Assembly: GCA_030619925.1 (NCBI GenBank)
Contig: JAUXAL010000027.1
Span: 1-44,001, forward strand
Reading direction: 5' to 3'
Length of the DNA stretch: 44,001 bases
Source: Phycisphaerae bacterium
GTDB taxonomy: Bacteria > Planctomycetota > Phycisphaerae > Sedimentisphaerales > Anaerobacaceae
Under the pieces are notes generated by a model. The model searched no databases, was not told the DNA's origin, and saw nothing but the letters and a program-made list of their open reading frames with translations. The position numbers and the translations under genes were made by a program. Of this stretch, positions 10,247 to 18,944 are shown in pieces (the first letter of the stretch is position 1; every line of letters starts with the position of its first letter).

Positions 10247-10564
10247 TCAAATATTACTACGATAAGTCCCGATGGTCTTCTTGCCTGTGCGAACCTGGTT
10301 TAGCTTTGCGAAGGTATCGGCTTTCTGGGCTGTAATGGCCAGGCGTAGAGTGTCGTATAATTTCTTCAAATGCTCCCGTCGATTCTTAAATTCAGCTGAT
10401 TCAAGAATTCCTGACTGTACGATTTTTCCTACGAGGCAATCGGCTTGTTTGCTTAAAACCTCGATTCGTTTGCTGGCCGGATTGCCCTGTTGGGCAAGCT
10501 TTATTTGCTCTTCTAACAGACTCTGCAACTCATCCAGCACATGTATTTGTTTATCTGTGCTCAT
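10247..10564 (-). CDS. Small helical protein, possible FliT-like flagellar chaperone
   Basis: A 105-residue, almost entirely helical, charged protein (LDELQSLLEEQIKLAQQG near the N-terminus, basic C-terminus). Size, predicted helicity and position near fliD resemble FliT or FlgN-type export chaperones, which bind the C-terminal helices of FliD, FlgK or FlgL. It lacks the FliS N-terminal signature. The start overlaps the stop of the upstream TPR gene in an ATGA arrangement, implying translational coupling. The family assignment is inference from size and context. Nothing in the sequence identifies it outright. Confidence 0.5.
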   Translation of the reverse strand: MSTDKQIHVLDELQSLLEEQIKLAQQGNPASKRIEVLSKQADCLVGKIVQSGILESAEFKNRREHLKKLYDTLRLAITAQKADTFAKLNQVRTGKKTIGTYRSNI

Positions 10565-11199
10565 CCGGTTTGCACCTCCGTCTGTTCTATTTGAGCCAGA
10601 CTATGTTCAACTTCTTCTAAGAGATTGGCTGCATCTTTATGATTCCCGTCCAAGGCCAAGATGTCCGAGAGGATTTTTTTAGACTGCTCGAGGCGACCAT
10701 CTTTCATATATAGCGCTGCCAGAGGGAACATAACAGAGGTGTCGCCCGGGTGCATATTCAAATACACCTCCAGATAGTAGGTAACCTTTGCGAACGAGCC
10801 CATCTGGCAGGAGGTTTGAAACAGGCCCAAAAGAGCTATCAGGTTGTCAGTGTCCAACTCGAGGCATTTAAGATACATCTCAAAGGCCTGCTTGTAATCG
10901 GCTCTTTGCTGTGCGACTAAGCCCAAGCCGGCATAGGCCTTGGTACAATTGCCGTCCAGCCGGCGAGCGACTCTGAAGGCTGTTTCGGCGTCATCAAGGA
11001 GATTTTTTTGCAGGGCCACTGCTCCAAGCCCAACGTAAGGGCCCGGCTCATCAGGTTCTAATATGGCTGCTTTTTCGTAGTATTGCTGTGCCTGTGCGTA
11101 GTTGCCAACAGAAGTGTAACAGTCACCCATTTCCTGCAGAAGTTCATAATGCTGGATCGAATCGTGCTGTTGGTTGGTATTGTTTTGTGTTATGTCCAT
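10561..11199 (-). CDS. TPR-repeat protein in the flagellar glycosylation block
   Basis: 212 residues made almost wholly of about five tetratricopeptide repeats, for example MGDCYTSVGNYAQAQQYYEK, then GLGAVALQKNLLDDAETAFR and GLGLVAQQRADYKQAFEMY. There is no signal peptide or membrane segment, so it is probably a cytoplasmic scaffold. Its start overlaps the end of the upstream glycosyltransferase gene by 10 bases, and its stop overlaps the next start by four, so it is translated within one operon. A role in holding glycosyltransferases or export substrates together is plausible but not shown. TPR segments also occur in both glycosylation enzymes beside it. Confidence 0.75.
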   Translation of the reverse strand: MDITQNNTNQQHDSIQHYELLQEMGDCYTSVGNYAQAQQYYEKAAILEPDEPGPYVGLGAVALQKNLLDDAETAFRVARRLDGNCTKAYAGLGLVAQQRADYKQAFEMYLKCLELDTDNLIALLGLFQTSCQMGSFAKVTYYLEVYLNMHPGDTSVMFPLAALYMKDGRLEQSKKILSDILALDGNHKDAANLLEEVEHSLAQIEQTEVQTG

Positions 11200-12902
11200 G
11201 TCGATTCTTTTCCTTCAGGTATTTGTTCTGCGCTTTCAGGTAATTTAATCGCCGAATTACAAATTTTTTTTCTCGGCTGACCTTTGCCTCTATTGCCCTT
11301 GCTTTGGGTTCCCGCCCGTCTTGGCTCCGTGCTCCGGCCCGTCGTCTTGGCTCGGCCAAGCCGAGACAGGTAAGGTGGGGTCCCTCGCAGGGGTAAGCTT
11401 GTCCCCACTCCTGCCTGCTCACCTGTGCCTGCGTTACCGACAGATGCAGGCAGGGGCAAGCTTGTCCCCGCGAAAGCCCGGAGCGCCGATAGAGTCCCGG
11501 TTTGTTGCGAATCTATTTCGGCTTCGAGCTGGGTAAAGATATTGTTGATTCCGGTCAACTGGTTTTTCAATGGGTAGTTTTCTTCGACAAATTTGCGATA
11601 CCTCTGTGGTTCGTATGTATCGCTGCGAATCTGCTCGCAGAATTCTTCGGAGATGTTAAACAAGAATTCGGAGCCGAACGTTTGGTCTGCACCTGGGAAG
11701 TTATGGATCACCGGCTTTAGACCGCAGGCCATCCCTTCCAGCAGTCCCATACCCTGGCTTTCGATAATACTGGTCGAAACGATATAATGTTTATCCTCAA
11801 GCCAGGAACATACGTCTTCCTGCCAGCCGTCAAAGAACACCGCGTCGCGAAGGCCAAGAGCATCAACCATATGCTTCAAATATTGTTCAAGAGCTTCATC
11901 TGTGAATAGTCCGCCAAAGAACAAACGATACTCGGGGTCAATGTAGTGCAGCTTTTGCATACACTGCAGGACGAAAGCGGGGTTTTTCACCGTTCTCAGA
12001 TTGGACAAAAAAGCAATATTTTTGCCGCGTTGGCGGTCGGTAAAAGCGAATTTTTCAAGGTTTACGCCGCTGGGAACGGTGGCTATGGATGTTTGACTTT
12101 CGAGGGACGGGACCCGGCGGGTAAGAGCATCCTTGACAAAGCTGTTGCCGACAGTGACGAGGATATCGATATTGGCCCAGTTCACTTGTTGGGACCATTG
12201 CTCATAGGCTTCGCAGCCGTGCAGTCTGATAATGTTTTTGCAAACTTTCGGCTGTTTCGAGCCTGTTATTGCAAGGTTGGTGCACCGCTCAAACCATGAA
12301 ATATCGCTCCATTTCATTGATTCATATAGTTCTTCTTCTGTCTGGTTTTCAAGAAAGCGCACTTCAAAACGCTGCTTCGTAAATTCAGCGATTTCGTTGA
12401 GAGATGTCATATCATCGCCAGCGCAGAAGAAGGCCACCTTCGGCCTTTTAGAGCGAATCACTTCGATCATTGGTTTGAGAATTTCCTGGTCGGGCCAGAT
12501 TTGGAGTGAGCGAAGAAGCGTTTCGATAGCGTCGGCCTTATTATCCTCGTTGAGAAATGTGTTGGCGGTTCTGTTAAGTACGTCCGCATTCAGTATGCTC
12601 ATCCGCTGCATATCATCAAAAAGCTGCATAACTTCGTTTGCTCTGCCGGTGGCGAGATATGCTTCTACTAAATTCCACACTATCTCAGCCGAGTCGTCCT
12701 GCAGGCTCCGAGCTTTGACAAAGTGATCGATGGCTTCATTCGAGCGGCCCAGGCAATGGAGAATTGCTCCTGTATCGTTCAGCACCTGTGCATCGTCGGG
12801 GGCTGTGCGGAGATGTTCTTGCATACAGGCCAGAGCTTCCTGATGCTCACCGGCTTCAGCTGATTCCAAACCCTTCTGGTAATGGTCCGAATTTGCCTCC
12901 AT
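11190..12902 (-). CDS. TPR-fused GT4-family glycosyltransferase with repeat-derived C-terminal tail
   Basis: About 570 residues. Residues 1-130 carry TPR-like helical repeats (AGEHQEALACMQEHL, LGRSNEAIDHFVKA). Residues 150-475 form a GT-B glycosyltransferase: a Rossmann start (KVAFFCAGDD), a central VPSGVNLEKFAF, FLSNLRTVKNPAFV, and a C-terminal IIESQGMGLLEGMACG donor-site motif of GT4 type. It probably transfers an activated sugar to a protein or glycan, here likely flagellin. I chose the ATG at 12902 because GGAG lies upstream and the leader from the sigma-54 promoter is then 83 nt. An in-frame ATG at 12938 is possible. The last 90 or so residues (rich in G, R, P and T) are low-complexity and coincide with palindromic repeats, so the 3' end seems rewritten by repeat insertion. 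Confidence 0.82.
   Translation of the reverse strand: MEANSDHYQKGLESAEAGEHQEALACMQEHLRTAPDDAQVLNDTGAILHCLGRSNEAIDHFVKARSLQDDSAEIVWNLVEAYLATGRANEVMQLFDDMQRMSILNADVLNRTANTFLNEDNKADAIETLLRSLQIWPDQEILKPMIEVIRSKRPKVAFFCAGDDMTSLNEIAEFTKQRFEVRFLENQTEEELYESMKWSDISWFERCTNLAITGSKQPKVCKNIIRLHGCEAYEQWSQQVNWANIDILVTVGNSFVKDALTRRVPSLESQTSIATVPSGVNLEKFAFTDRQRGKNIAFLSNLRTVKNPAFVLQCMQKLHYIDPEYRLFFGGLFTDEALEQYLKHMVDALGLRDAVFFDGWQEDVCSWLEDKHYIVSTSIIESQGMGLLEGMACGLKPVIHNFPGADQTFGSEFLFNISEEFCEQIRSDTYEPQRYRKFVEENYPLKNQLTGINNIFTQLEAEIDSQQTGTLSALRAFAGTSLPLPASVGNAGTGEQAGVGTSLPLRGTPPYLSRLGRAKTTGRSTEPRRAGTQSKGNRGKGQPRKKICNSAIKLPESAEQIPEGKESTWT
11327..11480. repeat. Composite palindromic repeat inside glycosyltransferase 3' end
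   Basis: A mosaic of inverted repeats: CTCGGC-CAA-GCCGAG at 11351-11365, GGGGTAAGCTTGTCCCC at 11390-11406, a second copy GGGGCAAGCTTGTCCCC at 11453-11469, and CTGCCTG/CAGGCAG arms between them. The whole block stays open in the reading frame of the host gene and encodes a low-complexity tail. It resembles the other palindromic elements in this window. Confidence 0.7.
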
Positions 12903-12996
12903 TGTTATCTGCTTTACTCCCAATTTTTGGCTTCCCATCCCGATGGGGTCGCGCAGGAACTGACCATCCCACGGTCGTTAACCTGGTGAAATTAGT

Positions 12997-13011
12997 GCAA
13001 ATTTCGTGCCG
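12997..13011 (-). promoter_or_regulatory. Sigma-54 promoter of the glycosylation operon
   Basis: On the minus strand, CGGCAC-GAAAT-TTGC followed by A. The -24/-12 consensus is TGGCAC-N5-TTGC, so only the first base differs, and the spacing is exact. Initiation is expected near 12985. It sits downstream of the flgL terminator-like hairpin and upstream of the TPR-glycosyltransferase. This suggests that decoration genes are co-regulated with the hook operon by the sigma-54 activators encoded at 27003 and 32340. Confidence 0.75.
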
Positions 13012-13115
13012 TTAACCTCTACCGACGTATATTTGCGATTTCGCCGTATTGTCCTGAGAGTCTGTATAAATATCGAACACATATGTAGTTCAAACGGGTA
13101 TTTTCCGGTCTTTAA

Positions 13116-13131
13116 CCCCGATGCACCGGGG
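13116..13131 (-). terminator. Hairpin after flgL
   Basis: A 5-bp GC-only stem (CCCCG / CGGGG) with a 6-nt loop begins 10 bases past the flgL stop. There is no long U-run, so it is at best a weak terminator. It may also be one of the palindromic repeats, since a CCCGAT-type core recurs at 42192 and 28640. Confidence 0.35.
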
Positions 13132-13141
13132 CTCTCAGCGG

Positions 13142-14644
13142 CTATCTGATGAAATCCAGCAGCGACATGGACATAAGTTTGGCAGCTACGGCTAACGACA
13201 TTTGGTATAGAACCTCACGGCGAGCGAGGTCTATGGCAATTTGGGCGATATCAGCTTCCTGCAGGCGGGTCGCCTCATCTTCAGCATTGTATTTGCGGTT
13301 CTTTAGACTATCTTTGAGATCGTCCAGGAACCCGATTTCTGACCCCATTACAACTTGTGTTTGAACAAGAAGATTACGTACATCATCCAGGGTGCTTGAC
13401 AAGTCATCTTGCAGCGTTCGCAATTGACCCTCGGAAAGCCCTTTTTCGTTCTTTAATACATCCCGGATGGTGATGAGCGTATTGAATATATCATGAGTTC
13501 CGGGTATGCTTACCAAATCAACTCCGGTATTGATTATCCCCGTTGTATTAACATACAAGACTCGTCCAGCCGAATCTGTGACAGCGAGGTTGGTTTCCCC
13601 GACACCTTCCGTTGTCGTGCCTTCAGTTATAGTTGTTGTCCCACCGTCTAACGTGTTATCGCCGGCCGTTAATTCGGAGACATTGCCAACGGTGTCAGCA
13701 AATGTAATAGTGAAGCTGCCGGCTGTGCAGCTACCAGTTACTGCTACGTCACTCTCGTTAAGGTCCGACAATGCTTCAAGAGCAGCTTCAACCTCAGCAG
13801 CACCTTCATCCCATTGAATGGCACCGGTCTTTTGTCCGTCAAAGGTCAAGGTGAAGCTGCCCGAGGTCGGTGCCGGGATGAAAGTCAATGTTTGAACTTC
13901 CGAACCTTTCCCCTTGCCGACGGTTACGTAATCGGTTCCATCGTTAATAGAGAGTCTATATTTGTCTGGGTCGGTGTCTTGCGTTATTGTCAGCCAGGTA
14001 TAGCCGGTAACACTCGATGTCCTCGTGCCGGCCTGAGCACCGGTAGAGTCCAGCAGGAATTGGGCGTCACTGCGATTATTCGATCGAAAAATATCGTCGC
14101 CTGCGTAAAAACCACTGGTCTGCACGCCCGGGGCCACTTCTATGTCTCGGTCGTCACTGCTGCCCTGATAAGTTACGCTGGTGATTTTTCCATTGGTGCG
14201 TTCTGCGAGGTATGGCGCCGAGGTCGTGTTGCCTCCCCCAAAGATATATTGATTCATATATTTGGTGTTGCCCAATAAGACCATGTGTTCCAATATACTG
14301 TTGATTCCTTCTGCCGTTCTTTTTCTTCCCTCTTCGCTGTAGGTGCCGCTCATAATTTGAGTTAGCTGCACTTTCGCATCCACAAGAGATGACGTCATAC
14401 CCTCAATAGTGCTGGAGGAAAGCTCCAGTGTGCTAAGGACTTCCGAGAGGTTGTCTATATAATTTTCCAGGGACTTTTCCTGAGAGTTAAACCCTAAAAC
14501 CCGGTAAGCGGCAGACGGGTCATCGGAGGCTCGATTTATTCGTGAGCCGGTAGACATTTGCTCCTGAAGGCGAGCCAATGCCTTAGTGTGCGAATACAAA
14601 GCGAAGCTAACGTTATTATAAATGTTGTTCAGTGTTCCGCTCAT
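13142..14644 (-). CDS. flgL: FlgL, hook-filament junction protein (HAP3) with inserted beta module
   Basis: This secreted junction protein joins the hook to the filament, above FlgK. The N-terminus is flagellin-like (SHTKALARLQEQMSTGSR followed by INRASDDPSAA), and the C-terminal helices (LQEADIAQIAIDLARREVLY) are typical too. At 500 residues it exceeds the usual 300-400. The surplus includes residues 249-350, which begin SGSFTLTFDGQKTGAI and match the inserts in FliD and FlgE. It follows flgK, as in many flagellar operons. The 125-base leader to flgK contains a repeated TCTCGTAT/GATCTCGAAT-like tract. Confidence 0.93.
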   Translation of the reverse strand: MSGTLNNIYNNVSFALYSHTKALARLQEQMSTGSRINRASDDPSAAYRVLGFNSQEKSLENYIDNLSEVLSTLELSSSTIEGMTSSLVDAKVQLTQIMSGTYSEEGRKRTAEGINSILEHMVLLGNTKYMNQYIFGGGNTTSAPYLAERTNGKITSVTYQGSSDDRDIEVAPGVQTSGFYAGDDIFRSNNRSDAQFLLDSTGAQAGTRTSSVTGYTWLTITQDTDPDKYRLSINDGTDYVTVGKGKGSEVQTLTFIPAPTSGSFTLTFDGQKTGAIQWDEGAAEVEAALEALSDLNESDVAVTGSCTAGSFTITFADTVGNVSELTAGDNTLDGGTTTITEGTTTEGVGETNLAVTDSAGRVLYVNTTGIINTGVDLVSIPGTHDIFNTLITIRDVLKNEKGLSEGQLRTLQDDLSSTLDDVRNLLVQTQVVMGSEIGFLDDLKDSLKNRKYNAEDEATRLQEADIAQIAIDLARREVLYQMSLAVAAKLMSMSLLDFIR

Positions 14645-14769
14645 TTCTCGTATCTCGTACAGTTCATTTTCGACTTACGATCTCGAATTTCCGATCGCAA
14701 ATTGCCCCGCCACAGGCGCCTAAATTGGCAACTTTTCTATCTGGCTTCACAAAATACGTTTCAAGCTTC

Positions 14770-16731
14770 CTATATTATTTCCATCAGAGTAAACAGCGAT
14801 GACTGGACTGTGCTTATATATTTGGCTATTGCCTGAAACATCTGCTCGAAGATCAACATACGGGCAGCTTCATCGTTGATGTTGACGCCGCTCATCTCGC
14901 TTTGCTGACTGGCAAGGTTTTGGACCATAACTACCGTGTTTTCCTGGCGTATTTCCTTAACCAAGACATTTTGACCAAGGTTCGCAACGAGCCAGTGATA
15001 AAACTCCGGGGCCGTCATAGAGTTTAAACTGCTTATGGCCTGGTCCTTTATTCCTGCCATCCGCAGGGCGTTGGCGTTATCGGTCATATCCGCCCCCAGG
15101 GCCGTTGCCACACGGCCCGGCGAATTGGCTATCTCTGAGCACACCGCCATGCTCGTAGCACTGCTACCGGAGAAGAAGGTATTGATTCCGGCCGCCGCTA
15201 ATACTCCCGAAGTATCCGAGCTTGCCAGCGCCTCAATAGTAAATTCTTCATCTACAACCAGCGTGCCGGCTCCGACTGAAATGAAAATCCCATCCCCTAT
15301 TTCTATGCGATCGTCGGCCGCATAATCACTGCCGACATTAACCGTCGCAACCACCTGGCTGGCGCCATCTCTAACCTGAATCTGTAGACCACTGGTATTG
15401 CCTACAATGCCGCCATTTATGACCTTGCCCGTATAAATCTGGTTTGAAGATCCTGTGTAAATGCCCGATACAGATATCGTCGGCGGTGAAGTCATACTGC
15501 TGGTATCAGCCGACGATACTCCGGGCAGAAAATCGAATTCGTAGTCTGCATCGGCTAAGATGTTCAATTTCGAAGAGCTCACCGAGGCGGTTAGGCCGGT
15601 AATGGCTGAAATAGCCGTCGCTATAGTGGTTAACGTATCACCGCCTTCATCTGCATCAATAGTAATCTCTTCTCGTGTTATTGTGCCCGTGCTGGTATTG
15701 ATAACTCTAATATATATTTTCCCGTCGGTTACGGCCGGGTCAAAATCGGCCAGATCTTCATCCGCCATTGACCAGCCGGTCAGCTGGGTAAACGAGCCCT
15801 CTGAACCTACTCCCTGAACATGGTATTGATTTATCTGTTGAATTATTGCACTTGCTAAACTGTCCAGGTTGCTGTGAACATCAGAGATAAGGTCATTTCT
15901 TAACGACAATAATCCGCCGAGTCGTCCGCCTTGCACGTCTGTCTTATAGTTGTACATGCCGGCGATGGAAACACCCAGGCTGCCGCCTGTTATCAAACCC
16001 ACCTCGAGTTCAAAGGTAGTGGTGCCTGACACCGCGGGTATTCCAGCAATGCTGACATTAACTGTGCCGTGCTCTTGAGCATGGGTCTCTAATCCTACTA
16101 ATTCCGACAGCTCTGCTATGCGCTGGTCTCTTTGGTCACGCAAATTGTTGGTCTGTCCACCGGTCATTTCTCTTCTTGCTATTTCGCCGTTGAGTTCAGC
16201 AATCTGGTTTATCAGTGTATTAATCTGCTCGATGGTGTTTTCAGCTTCCAATTTAATCTGGTTTTCCAGCGTGTTCAGAAATCCTCCTAACGTTCTAAAC
16301 CGGTCGGCCAGAGTCTTGGCAGCGGTTACAGCCTGGTTTTGCCAAATGGCTTCTGCAGGATGGGCGCTGAGGTCTTGCAATGCGTTAAAAAATTCGTCTA
16401 TAGCTGCGTTCAAACCACTGCCTGTTGAAAGCTCTCCGAATGCGTTTTCGACTGTACGCAGCGTGGCAAGCTCCTGCGAGACTTGCCCTGATAACGACTG
16501 CTGGCGAAGAATCTCCTGCTCCAAAAGATTGTCGATCATTCTGGTGATGCCGGTGACGTCTACACCCCCTCCCAATATAACGTCACCGATTTGCGATGAG
16601 TAGGCAGGAGCCAGATTTACTCTCTGACGGTGGTAGCCATCAGTAGCTGCATTGGCAATATTGTTGCCAATTATGTCAAAGGCCTTCTGAGCTGCACTGA
16701 GGCCGCTCATCCCTATGGAGAAACTATCCAT
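14770..16731 (-). CDS. flgK: FlgK, hook-associated protein 1
   Basis: First junction protein between hook and filament. The N-terminus (SGLSAAQKAFDIIGNNIANA) has the rod/hook family signature, and the C-terminus ends in the paired helical segment (MLIFEQMFQAIAKYISTVQS). 653 residues, within the range for large FlgK. A middle region (about residues 335-410) with a TTIATAISAITGLTAS motif followed by a short strand resembles a Flagellin_IN-type module. It does not carry the GGTFTLTY-type insert seen in FlgE, FlgL and FliD. GGAG lies 7 bases before the ATG. A large palindromic repeat separates it from flgN. Confidence 0.94.
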   Translation of the reverse strand: MDSFSIGMSGLSAAQKAFDIIGNNIANAATDGYHRQRVNLAPAYSSQIGDVILGGGVDVTGITRMIDNLLEQEILRQQSLSGQVSQELATLRTVENAFGELSTGSGLNAAIDEFFNALQDLSAHPAEAIWQNQAVTAAKTLADRFRTLGGFLNTLENQIKLEAENTIEQINTLINQIAELNGEIARREMTGGQTNNLRDQRDQRIAELSELVGLETHAQEHGTVNVSIAGIPAVSGTTTFELEVGLITGGSLGVSIAGMYNYKTDVQGGRLGGLLSLRNDLISDVHSNLDSLASAIIQQINQYHVQGVGSEGSFTQLTGWSMADEDLADFDPAVTDGKIYIRVINTSTGTITREEITIDADEGGDTLTTIATAISAITGLTASVSSSKLNILADADYEFDFLPGVSSADTSSMTSPPTISVSGIYTGSSNQIYTGKVINGGIVGNTSGLQIQVRDGASQVVATVNVGSDYAADDRIEIGDGIFISVGAGTLVVDEEFTIEALASSDTSGVLAAAGINTFFSGSSATSMAVCSEIANSPGRVATALGADMTDNANALRMAGIKDQAISSLNSMTAPEFYHWLVANLGQNVLVKEIRQENTVVMVQNLASQQSEMSGVNINDEAARMLIFEQMFQAIAKYISTVQSSLFTLMEII

Positions 16732-16747
16732 CTCTTAACTCCATTTA

Positions 16748-16826
16748 TCCCGCACCAATTGACCCAGCACCAAAACGGCGTGAGCCGAAGCTCTTTTGGT
16801 GCTGGGCGAGCTCAATTGGTGCGGGA
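16748..16826. repeat. Nested 79-bp palindromic element between flgN and flgK
   Basis: The outer arms are TCCCGCACCAATTGA (16748-16762) and its complement (16812-16826). Inside are CCCAGCACCAAAA and CTTTTGGTGCTGGG arms, then a CGGC-GTGA-GCCG core. The element fills nearly the whole flgN-flgK gap, and flgN stops two bases outside it. The same outer arm recurs at 32208-32303, and a partial copy lies near 42170. Confidence 0.85.
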
Positions 16827-16827
16827 C

Positions 16828-17349
16828 TCAAAACTGCAAATTTACAAAAGCCGTGTCATTCTGCCGGCTGGTTGCACCATTGGAGTTGTAGTAAACCACA
16901 TCGCTTTTGCCGAGGTCGAAGATACTCTTCAAAAGCAGGTTGTTAAATCTGGTGCATTCGGACAAAAGCAAAGCGGTGCTCAAATGTTCTTTCTTAAGTT
17001 CCGTAATCAATGATTTTAACTTTGCTTTCATCCGGGTTACTTGAGCTTTTTTCTCTTCTGGCAGACTGGCTTCGATCGCCGATAGAGTCATTTGCTCGAG
17101 GTTACAGCCAAGAGCATTCGCCAAATCTTTTCGTATTGACTGCCGTTTCAATTCATGGCTTCTATAGCTGTCTGACTCGGCCTGGATGCTCTCAAGTAGT
17201 CTGCCCAAAGCGGCATCGTCGCGCTTGACAACCAGGCTGCGCAGCTCATTCAGTTTCAACAGACTCTCTTGAATATGCCGGCTGTCTTTGTCGAGAGCGG
17301 CCAGCAGCTCATCGACTTTATCTTCTATTTCAATCGCTGTTGCTTTCAT
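16828..17349 (-). CDS. flgN: FlgN, export chaperone for FlgK and FlgL
   Basis: A 173-residue, mostly helical protein of FlgN type. FlgN proteins bind the C-terminal helices of FlgK and FlgL in the cytoplasm and escort them to the export gate. The characteristic features are the long N-terminal helix (LLAALDKDSRHIQESLLKL), a charged middle, and a C-terminal segment with YYNSNG. Immediate position before flgK and flgL, and ATGA overlap with the upstream flgJ-like gene, support this. Confidence 0.8.
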   Translation of the reverse strand: MKATAIEIEDKVDELLAALDKDSRHIQESLLKLNELRSLVVKRDDAALGRLLESIQAESDSYRSHELKRQSIRKDLANALGCNLEQMTLSAIEASLPEEKKAQVTRMKAKLKSLITELKKEHLSTALLLSECTRFNNLLLKSIFDLGKSDVVYYNSNGATSRQNDTAFVNLQF

Positions 17350-17696
17350 ACCTGCCCGTCCAGTGGTTGGGTCGGCGGGTTTGCCTGGTCAGCATTGGTC
17401 AAGAACTTGTATATATCCTTCCACAGTCCGAAACCGCCGTTGTTTGCAATATCGCGGGCCAGGTATAGCCAAAATATTCCCTGAATCTGCTGGGAAGCCC
17501 CATCTTTGTCAAAGCCCCAGTCCCCGATAGTATTTTTCATTTCGTCCAGCAGTTTGTTGAGTAAAATCGATTCAAAATCTTTGGCTATTTGTTTTTTCCT
17601 CTCTTCTGAAATACCGTCGAGTCTCGATTTATCGAGATGCTCCAGCGGTGCCGGCGGTGAGACGGGCTCGGTTAATATCAATTTGGCGCTATCCAT
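17346..17696 (-). CDS. flgJ: FlgJ N-terminal rod-binding protein, lacking the muramidase domain
   Basis: At 116 residues this is only the rod-binding domain of FlgJ, a rod cap/assembly factor. The diagnostic core is IAKDFESILLNKLLDEMKNT, followed by the helical segment with FWLYLARDIANNGGFGL. Enteric FlgJ has about 313 residues, with a C-terminal peptidoglycan hydrolase that is missing here. Single-domain forms are known in alphaproteobacteria and others. The cell must then open the wall with a separate enzyme. Position directly after flgI is conserved across phyla. Confidence 0.88.
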   Translation of the reverse strand: MDSAKLILTEPVSPPAPLEHLDKSRLDGISEERKKQIAKDFESILLNKLLDEMKNTIGDWGFDKDGASQQIQGIFWLYLARDIANNGGFGLWKDIYKFLTNADQANPPTQPLDGQV

Positions 17697-17718
17697 AAAA
17701 TTGCTCCCGGCTTCTGTC

Positions 17719-18906
17719 CTACATTATCACCAGCTTGGCTTGAAGGGCACCGGCTTTCTTCAAGGTGTTAAATATCGCTATCATGTCTCTCGGTGTTGCT
17801 CCTATGGCATTGAGGATCTTGGCCAATTCTGAAACGGTGACTGCCCTGGACACAGGAATCAAATATGCATCCTTCTCTTCAACACCTATTATCGTTTGCT
17901 GAACAACTTTTGTGTCGCCGGCGTCAGAGAAAGGTGCGGTGGGTTGCGAAACGATTGGCATTTCTTTGATTTTTATAACGAGACTGCCCTGGGAAATCGC
18001 TACTGCAGATATGCCGACGTTATCTCCGACTACAATGGTGCCGGTGCGCTCGTTAATAACAACCACCGCAGGGATGTCAACCTCAACTTCGGGCTTTGTG
18101 ATAGCGACGATAAAATCGACTATACCCGTGTGACTGATTTCGCTGGGAACTTTAACTTTGACAGTCCCGGCGTCAACCACTACTGCGCTGTCCGGATAAT
18201 CCTGGCTGATGGCTCTGCTGATTCGCTCGGCAGTTGAAAAATCGTTGTTTCTCAGATTAAGCGTGATAATCCTATGGCCGGCGATATATTCAACAAATGT
18301 AGCTATCTCTTCTTTTTCAACTATCCCACCCCCGGGAATTCGCCCGACTGTCTGGTGGTTCTTTGTAATTGAAGCTTTGTCGCCTGCTACTGTCCAGCCG
18401 CCAATTGAAACTCCTCCCTGAGCTACAGCGTAAACCTGGCCATCAAGACCTTTTAATGGTGTCGGCAGAAGCATTCCGCCTTGAAGGCTTTTGGCGTTTC
18501 CCACGGCAGAGACGTCAACGTCGATCTGTGAGCCTTCACGAGCAAAAGGACCCAACTCTGCTGTGACCATAACCACCGCAACATTGCCGCCGGTCAAATC
18601 CGAAGGGGAAAGAACCAGCCCTGAATCCCTCAATATATTCGTCAGCATTTGTCGCGATAGCAGTGTCGTATCGCCGTTGTCGGCCAGACCAATAACTAAG
18701 CCAACACCTCTGAGTGGATTGCTGCGAATCCCTTGAATATCAACGATATCCTTTATTCGCTCGCATCGCCCGACGCTAACCATAAGTGTACAGGCGATAA
18801 GTGCACAAGTCATAAGTGGGACCCCAAACGCAAAATAGTGCGTTTGGGAACCCAGTACCATTGTGCTCTTTTGCTGTTTTGCCCTTTTGCTCTTTGTTGA
18901 TTTCAT
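17719..18906 (-). CDS. flgI: FlgI, flagellar P-ring protein, with repeat-built N-terminus
   Basis: Periplasmic P-ring subunit around the rod. The mature part is canonical: RIKDIVDIQGIRSNPLRGVG, then GLADNGDTT, SVGNAK-like VSAVGNAKSLQGG and the C-terminal ILNAIGATPRDMIAIFNTLK. 395 residues, close to the usual 365-380. The first 45 or so codons are odd. They are made of a GCAAAA-rich tract, a palindromic element and an ACTTAT-type repeat, and the hydrophobic signal (LIACTLMVSV) is itself encoded by the last of these. Starts at residues 16 or 32 are alternatives. The 18906 ATG has only a weak GAGAG upstream. Confidence 0.93.
   Translation of the reverse strand: MKSTKSKRAKQQKSTMVLGSQTHYFAFGVPLMTCALIACTLMVSVGRCERIKDIVDIQGIRSNPLRGVGLVIGLADNGDTTLLSRQMLTNILRDSGLVLSPSDLTGGNVAVVMVTAELGPFAREGSQIDVDVSAVGNAKSLQGGMLLPTPLKGLDGQVYAVAQGGVSIGGWTVAGDKASITKNHQTVGRIPGGGIVEKEEIATFVEYIAGHRIITLNLRNNDFSTAERISRAISQDYPDSAVVVDAGTVKVKVPSEISHTGIVDFIVAITKPEVEVDIPAVVVINERTGTIVVGDNVGISAVAISQGSLVIKIKEMPIVSQPTAPFSDAGDTKVVQQTIIGVEEKDAYLIPVSRAVTVSELAKILNAIGATPRDMIAIFNTLKKAGALQAKLVIM
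18781..18900. repeat. Repeat cluster overlapping the FlgI signal peptide
   Basis: Three repeat types lie in series: ACTTAT/GTGCACTTAT-like units (18781-18815), the palindromic element 18818-18854 with GGGACCCC...GGGAACCC flanks around an AAACGCA/TGCGTTT stem, and a GCAAAA-rich tract (18860-18898). All are in frame with flgI. The middle element is related to those at 42720, 42933, 42989 and 35540. Confidence 0.75.
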
Positions 18907-18944
18907 AAGCCATTACTCTCAAGAAAAGTATGCAAATGACATAA

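Noticed and set aside
10247-10564. Identification as FliS
   Set aside because: It lacks the FliS N-terminal tyrosine-containing segment and is closer in size and charge to FliT-type chaperones.
14700-14730. Sigma-54-like site upstream of flgL on the minus strand (TGGCGGGGCAATTTGC)
   Set aside because: The spacing between the -24 GG and -12 GC is one base too long, and the adjacent tract is repeat DNA.
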